A stretch of 7,356 nt of DNA. It comes from Methanoregulaceae archaeon (GTDB lineage Archaea; Halobacteriota; Methanomicrobia; Methanomicrobiales; Methanospirillaceae). The position numbers were made by a program, and so were the translations under genes. Positions 5,220 through 7,356 of the stretch are shown piece after piece (the stretch's first letter is position 1; every line of letters starts with the position of its first letter). The notes under the pieces were generated by a model. The model worked only from the letters and a program-made list of their open reading frames with translations, did no database searches and was not told the origin of the DNA. The stretch spans positions 1-7,356 of the forward strand of contig JALOPT010000138.1 of assembly GCA_025453715.1 (NCBI GenBank), read 5' to 3'.

Positions 5220-6418
5220 TGACTGAAAAGGAGCTGCATGAACGAGCAAAAGCTACTGATTCCTGTGGTTGCCCACCGGGGGAATGTTGTCCGGCTATCC
5301 GTCATGAGGAGCGGTCAGGGCATTCCCTTCCGGAGGACAGGTGTTCGTGTAAAGGTCCTAACCTCGGTAATAGCACTCATAAAGAGCCCGATGTCGGGAT
5401 ACACCTGCAGGACCGGGCGGATATCCCATCCATCCCTGCCATTACTCCGGTATCGGGGACACTGGACTCCGGAGACATGATTGACCACATTCTCGCGAGG
5501 CTGGGGCAAAACCGTACTGGTCAACGGGTGACTCCCGGACTCTATTCCATCGGATGTCCCGGCCCGGGATCCCCTGTTATCGTGACGGCTAACTATTCAC
5601 TGAGTTTTGATGCTGTCCGGTCGTCTCTTGAAAGCATGGATGCCTATATCCTCGTGCTTGATACCAAGGGAATAAATGTCTGGTGTGCAGCAGGAAAAGG
5701 AACATTCGGCACTGAAGAGCTTGTAAAACGTATCCGGAGTACAGGTCTGACCTCGGTTGTCAATCACCACCGAATCATTCTTCCCCAACTTGGCGCTCCC
5801 GGTGTAGCAGCCCACGAAGTCCACAAGGCGACAGGGTTTCATGTTGAGTATGGACCCGTAAGGGCTTCAGATCTCCCGGAATTCCTCAGGAACAGGGTTG
5901 CAACCCCCGCCATGCGGGAGGTAACATTTGATTTATGGGAAAGGGCTGTACTTATACCCGTTGAACTTCGAAGCGTGGCACTTTATTCAGTAATTGCAGC
6001 AATTGCTTTATGGTTCATCGGTGGATGGCTGCCTGCAGGATGTTTTATCGCTGCACTCCTCGCAGGGACGGTGCTTTTCCCTGTTTTTCTTCCATATCTC
6101 CCGACGACAGACTTCAGTACTAAAGGGCTGGTACTGGGAATTATCGTTGCAGCCCCTTTTGCGGCTATTGGATTCCTTACAATTGGTGAGGGAACCCCTT
6201 TATGGGTTGGAATTGCCGCGGTAATTGCGATACTTTTCACACTCCCTGCCATTACCGCATATCTGGCACTTAACTTTACAGGGTGCACCCCTTACACTTC
6301 AAGGACAGGGGTTCGGAAGGAAATTTACCAGTATATACCTTTCATGGCAGGATTTGCAGTCACTGGTGTCATCAGCGCCATGTTGACAGGATTCACGAGA
6401 TACCTCGGGATGTGGTGA
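5219..6418 (+). CDS. hgcA: Mercury methylation corrinoid protein HgcA
   Basis: HgcA transfers a methyl group from its cobalamin to Hg(II), forming methylmercury; the methyl donor in a methanogen is probably methyl-tetrahydromethanopterin or its sarcinapterin form (inference). The 399-residue protein has the diagnostic cap-helix motif NVWCAAGK at 153-160, with Cys156 the predicted lower axial cobalt ligand. The corrinoid domain spans about 100-235, including GCPGPGSPVIVTANYSLSFD (112-131) and ILPQLGAPGVAAHEV (187-201). Five membrane helices follow at about 253-270, 274-292, 303-322, 327-347 and 374-393, matching the known HgcA topology. This combination separates HgcA from CFeSP proteins such as CdhD, which lack the membrane part. 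The first roughly 80 residues are an extension with six Cys (16, 18, 23, 24, 42, 44) in CGC, CC and CSC clusters, making it longer than the roughly 340-residue Desulfovibrio protein. It is coupled to the AbrB-type gene and followed by hgcB after one base. Confidence 0.97.
   Translation: MTEKELHERAKATDSCGCPPGECCPAIRHEERSGHSLPEDRCSCKGPNLGNSTHKEPDVGIHLQDRADIPSIPAITPVSGTLDSGDMIDHILARLGQNRTGQRVTPGLYSIGCPGPGSPVIVTANYSLSFDAVRSSLESMDAYILVLDTKGINVWCAAGKGTFGTEELVKRIRSTGLTSVVNHHRIILPQLGAPGVAAHEVHKATGFHVEYGPVRASDLPEFLRNRVATPAMREVTFDLWERAVLIPVELRSVALYSVIAAIALWFIGGWLPAGCFIAALLAGTVLFPVFLPYLPTTDFSTKGLVLGIIVAAPFAAIGFLTIGEGTPLWVGIAAVIAILFTLPAITAYLALNFTGCTPYTSRTGVRKEIYQYIPFMAGFAVTGVISAMLTGFTRYLGMW
6407..6410 (+). 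promoter_or_regulatory. Weak ribosome binding site for hgcB
   Basis: GGGA within the last codons of hgcA lies 9 bases before the TTG at 6420. An in-frame stop at 6384 and the lack of ATG or GTG before the first Cys motif make this TTG the only sensible start. The weak start and 1-base gap suggest that hgcB translation depends on ribosomes finishing hgcA. Confidence 0.4.
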
Positions 6419-6419
6419 A

Positions 6420-6767
6420 TTGACGATATTTAATTCCTACGCCGAAAATACCCTGGTATTTTATCAGGAGAAGTGTATCGGGTGTGAGCGGTGCTCAGAA
6501 GTCTGCCCTCACAGGGTTTTTTCAGTCCATGGTCCGCGGGCATCCCTCCAGCGGCCGGAGCGTTGCATGGAGTGCGGGGCCTGCCAGAAAAACTGCCCGA
6601 CAGGTGCAATCAGCGTTGAGAGCGGGGTTGGATGTGCCTATGCAATGATCTATTCGGCGCTGACAGGGAGAAAAGAGGTAACCTGCGGCAGTGACGGGTG
6701 TTGTGGGGGCCAGGATGAATCCGGGGACGCCTGCAGTTGTAATGGTTCCGGCCAGTCAGCAGATTGA
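6420..6767 (+). CDS. hgcB: Mercury methylation ferredoxin-like protein HgcB
   Basis: HgcB is thought to reduce the HgcA corrinoid and to bind and pass Hg(II); both proteins are needed for methylation (established). The 115-residue protein has two 4Fe-4S motifs: Cys 19, 22, 25, 29 (CIGCERCSEVCP) and Cys 49, 52, 55, 59 (CMECGACQKNCP). CMECGAC is a family signature. Cys72 in GVGCAYAMI corresponds to the conserved single Cys important for activity in Desulfovibrio. The C-terminus has the vicinal pair Cys94-Cys95 after Cys89, then an additional tail with Cys105 and Cys107, so the protein has 14 cysteines and is about 20 residues longer than the well-studied 95-residue homologue. It starts with TTG directly after hgcA. 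No signal peptide or membrane helix is present; it probably docks on the cytoplasmic face of HgcA. Confidence 0.96.
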   Translation: MTIFNSYAENTLVFYQEKCIGCERCSEVCPHRVFSVHGPRASLQRPERCMECGACQKNCPTGAISVESGVGCAYAMIYSALTGRKEVTCGSDGCCGGQDESGDACSCNGSGQSAD

Positions 6768-6844
6768 ATGAAATAACAAGAAAATCCGGTTTACACGTGT
6801 ATTCATGAATGTAATCCTGTCAAATCTAAAAGTCCGGTAAAAGA

Positions 6845-6888
6845 CAGGAGTATGGATTTACTCCTGAATACCCGCCTTTTTCTTTTTC
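6845..6888. terminator. Bidirectional hairpin terminator between hgcB and the convergent gene
   Basis: CAGGAGTA (6845-6852) and TACTCCTG (6859-6866) form a perfect 8-base-pair stem with a 6-base loop. On the plus strand it is followed by TTTTTCTTTTT (6877-6887), fitting termination of hgcB. On the minus strand it is followed by GTCTTTTACC, fitting termination of the facing gene. The stem includes the TAA stop (6858-6860) of that gene, and the plus-strand T tract is the antisense of its Lys-rich C-terminus. Confidence 0.6.
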
Positions 6889-7313
6889 AGTTCTGGTACT
6901 ATTACTTTCCGGATGGAAGCCGAATTCGGGTGAATAAAGATCAACTGGTCTCCAACGACAATCAATTCGCCTAATGGCCTTCCCTTTCCGACGGACTGGG
7001 AATAATGGGCACGTATGGCAGCATCGCGGGACGCTGAGCTGTCGAAAGACTGGGCATAAATGGTGAAAGACCTGCCTTCTTCATCCATAACGGTATAACT
7101 GTGCCCCCCCGTTACACCTTCGATTGGCGGCGTGATATTTTTATCACTGACAACTTTCAACCCGGAAGCTTCTGCAGCTTCACGGAGCAGGTTACCAGTT
7201 GTGACGTGGTAGGGCTCGGGGTTTGTCCAGATCATGAGCGCTCCAATCGGGAGCAGTATGACAAGCAGGATAATAAGAATGACTGCCCAGGTCTCCCTGT
7301 CTATATCAGTCAT
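6858..7313 (-). CDS. Small membrane-anchored protein of unknown function
   Basis: A 151-residue protein with one N-terminal membrane helix (about 9-29, AVILIILLVILLPIGALMIW) preceded by acidic MTDIDRE. The rest is a soluble domain of roughly 115 residues. It shows NLLREAAEASGLKVV, GGHSYTVMDEEGRSFTIYAQSF, SRDAAIRAHY, and GELIVVGDQLIFIHP, which suggests a compact alpha/beta domain; it ends with a Lys-rich tail (ELKKKK). There is no cysteine and no recognisable catalytic motif. The helix has no typical cleavage site, so it probably acts as an anchor. GGAGG (7320-7324, minus strand) lies 6 bases before the ATG at 7311-7313, a strong start, and an AT-rich TATA-like element lies further upstream. 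It faces hgcB, so a shared role with mercury methylation is not implied. No family was recognised. Confidence 0.8.
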   Translation of the reverse strand: MTDIDRETWAVILIILLVILLPIGALMIWTNPEPYHVTTGNLLREAAEASGLKVVSDKNITPPIEGVTGGHSYTVMDEEGRSFTIYAQSFDSSASRDAAIRAHYSQSVGKGRPLGELIVVGDQLIFIHPNSASIRKVIVPELKKKKAGIQE

Positions 7314-7319
7314 AGGTTC

Positions 7320-7324
7320 CCTCC
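7320..7324 (-). promoter_or_regulatory. Ribosome binding site of the small membrane protein
   Basis: GGAGG on the minus strand, 6 bases before ATG 7313, confirms the start. Confidence 0.65.
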
Positions 7325-7337
7325 ATTCTCATGCACT

Positions 7338-7349
7338 GAAATATAATGC
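7338..7349 (-). promoter_or_regulatory. TATA-like element of the small membrane protein gene
   Basis: The minus strand reads CATTATATTTCA, centred about 30 bases before the ATG. It predicts transcription starting close to the ribosome binding site, so the leader would be very short. This is a motif match only and lies near the window edge. Confidence 0.35.
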
Positions 7350-7356
7350 GACATGT

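Noticed and set aside
5219..6418. Reading hgcA as a CdhD-type CO dehydrogenase/acetyl-CoA synthase subunit
   Set aside because: CdhD lacks the five C-terminal membrane helices and the NVWCAAGK cap helix, and is not followed by an HgcB-type ferredoxin.

Overview
The window looks like chromosomal DNA of a methanogenic archaeon, most plausibly of the order Methanomicrobiales (Methanoregula/Methanosphaerula-like). The grounds are an archaeal Nre DNA-repair gene, TATA-box promoters lying about 30-45 bases before start codons, GGAGG/GAGGT ribosome binding sites, secreted proteins of a type common in these methanogens, and the gene pair hgcA-hgcB, which is known from several Methanomicrobiales. This is inference from gene content, not a phylogeny.

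The centrepiece is a three-gene operon on the + strand at 4950-6767: a small AbrB/SpoVT-type protein, the corrinoid membrane protein HgcA, and the ferredoxin-like protein HgcB. HgcA and HgcB together convert inorganic Hg(II) to neurotoxic methylmercury. Both carry the family signatures: the NVWCAAGK cap-helix motif and five membrane spans in HgcA; two 4Fe-4S motifs, CMECGAC and a vicinal Cys pair in HgcB. The genes are tightly packed (a 1-base stop/start overlap, then a 1-base gap). The operon has its own TATA box and ends at a hairpin shared with the convergent gene downstream. All three proteins have extra cysteines, including a Cys-rich N-terminal extension on HgcA and a Cys-rich tail on HgcB.

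Left part, all on the - strand: positions 1-299 encode the N-terminus of a glycosyltransferase running off the left edge. This stretch is about 66 % GC against roughly 50 % for neighbouring DNA, so a transfer or assembly junction near 320-390 is possible. Next come an Nre-family repair protein (322-1548) with a PCNA-binding-like motif near its C-terminus but no N-terminal zinc finger, and an N-formylglutamate amidohydrolase-family enzyme (1652-2455).

Middle part: a 338-base divergent intergenic region leads to a secreted protein of unknown function (2794-3720, + strand). After a further 333-base gap without a convincing gene comes a signal-peptide, cohesin-like, membrane-anchored surface protein (4054-4836, - strand), which diverges from the hgc operon across a 113-base region holding a perfect 13-base palindrome. 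At the right end, a small membrane-anchored protein of unknown function (6858-7313, - strand) converges on hgcB.
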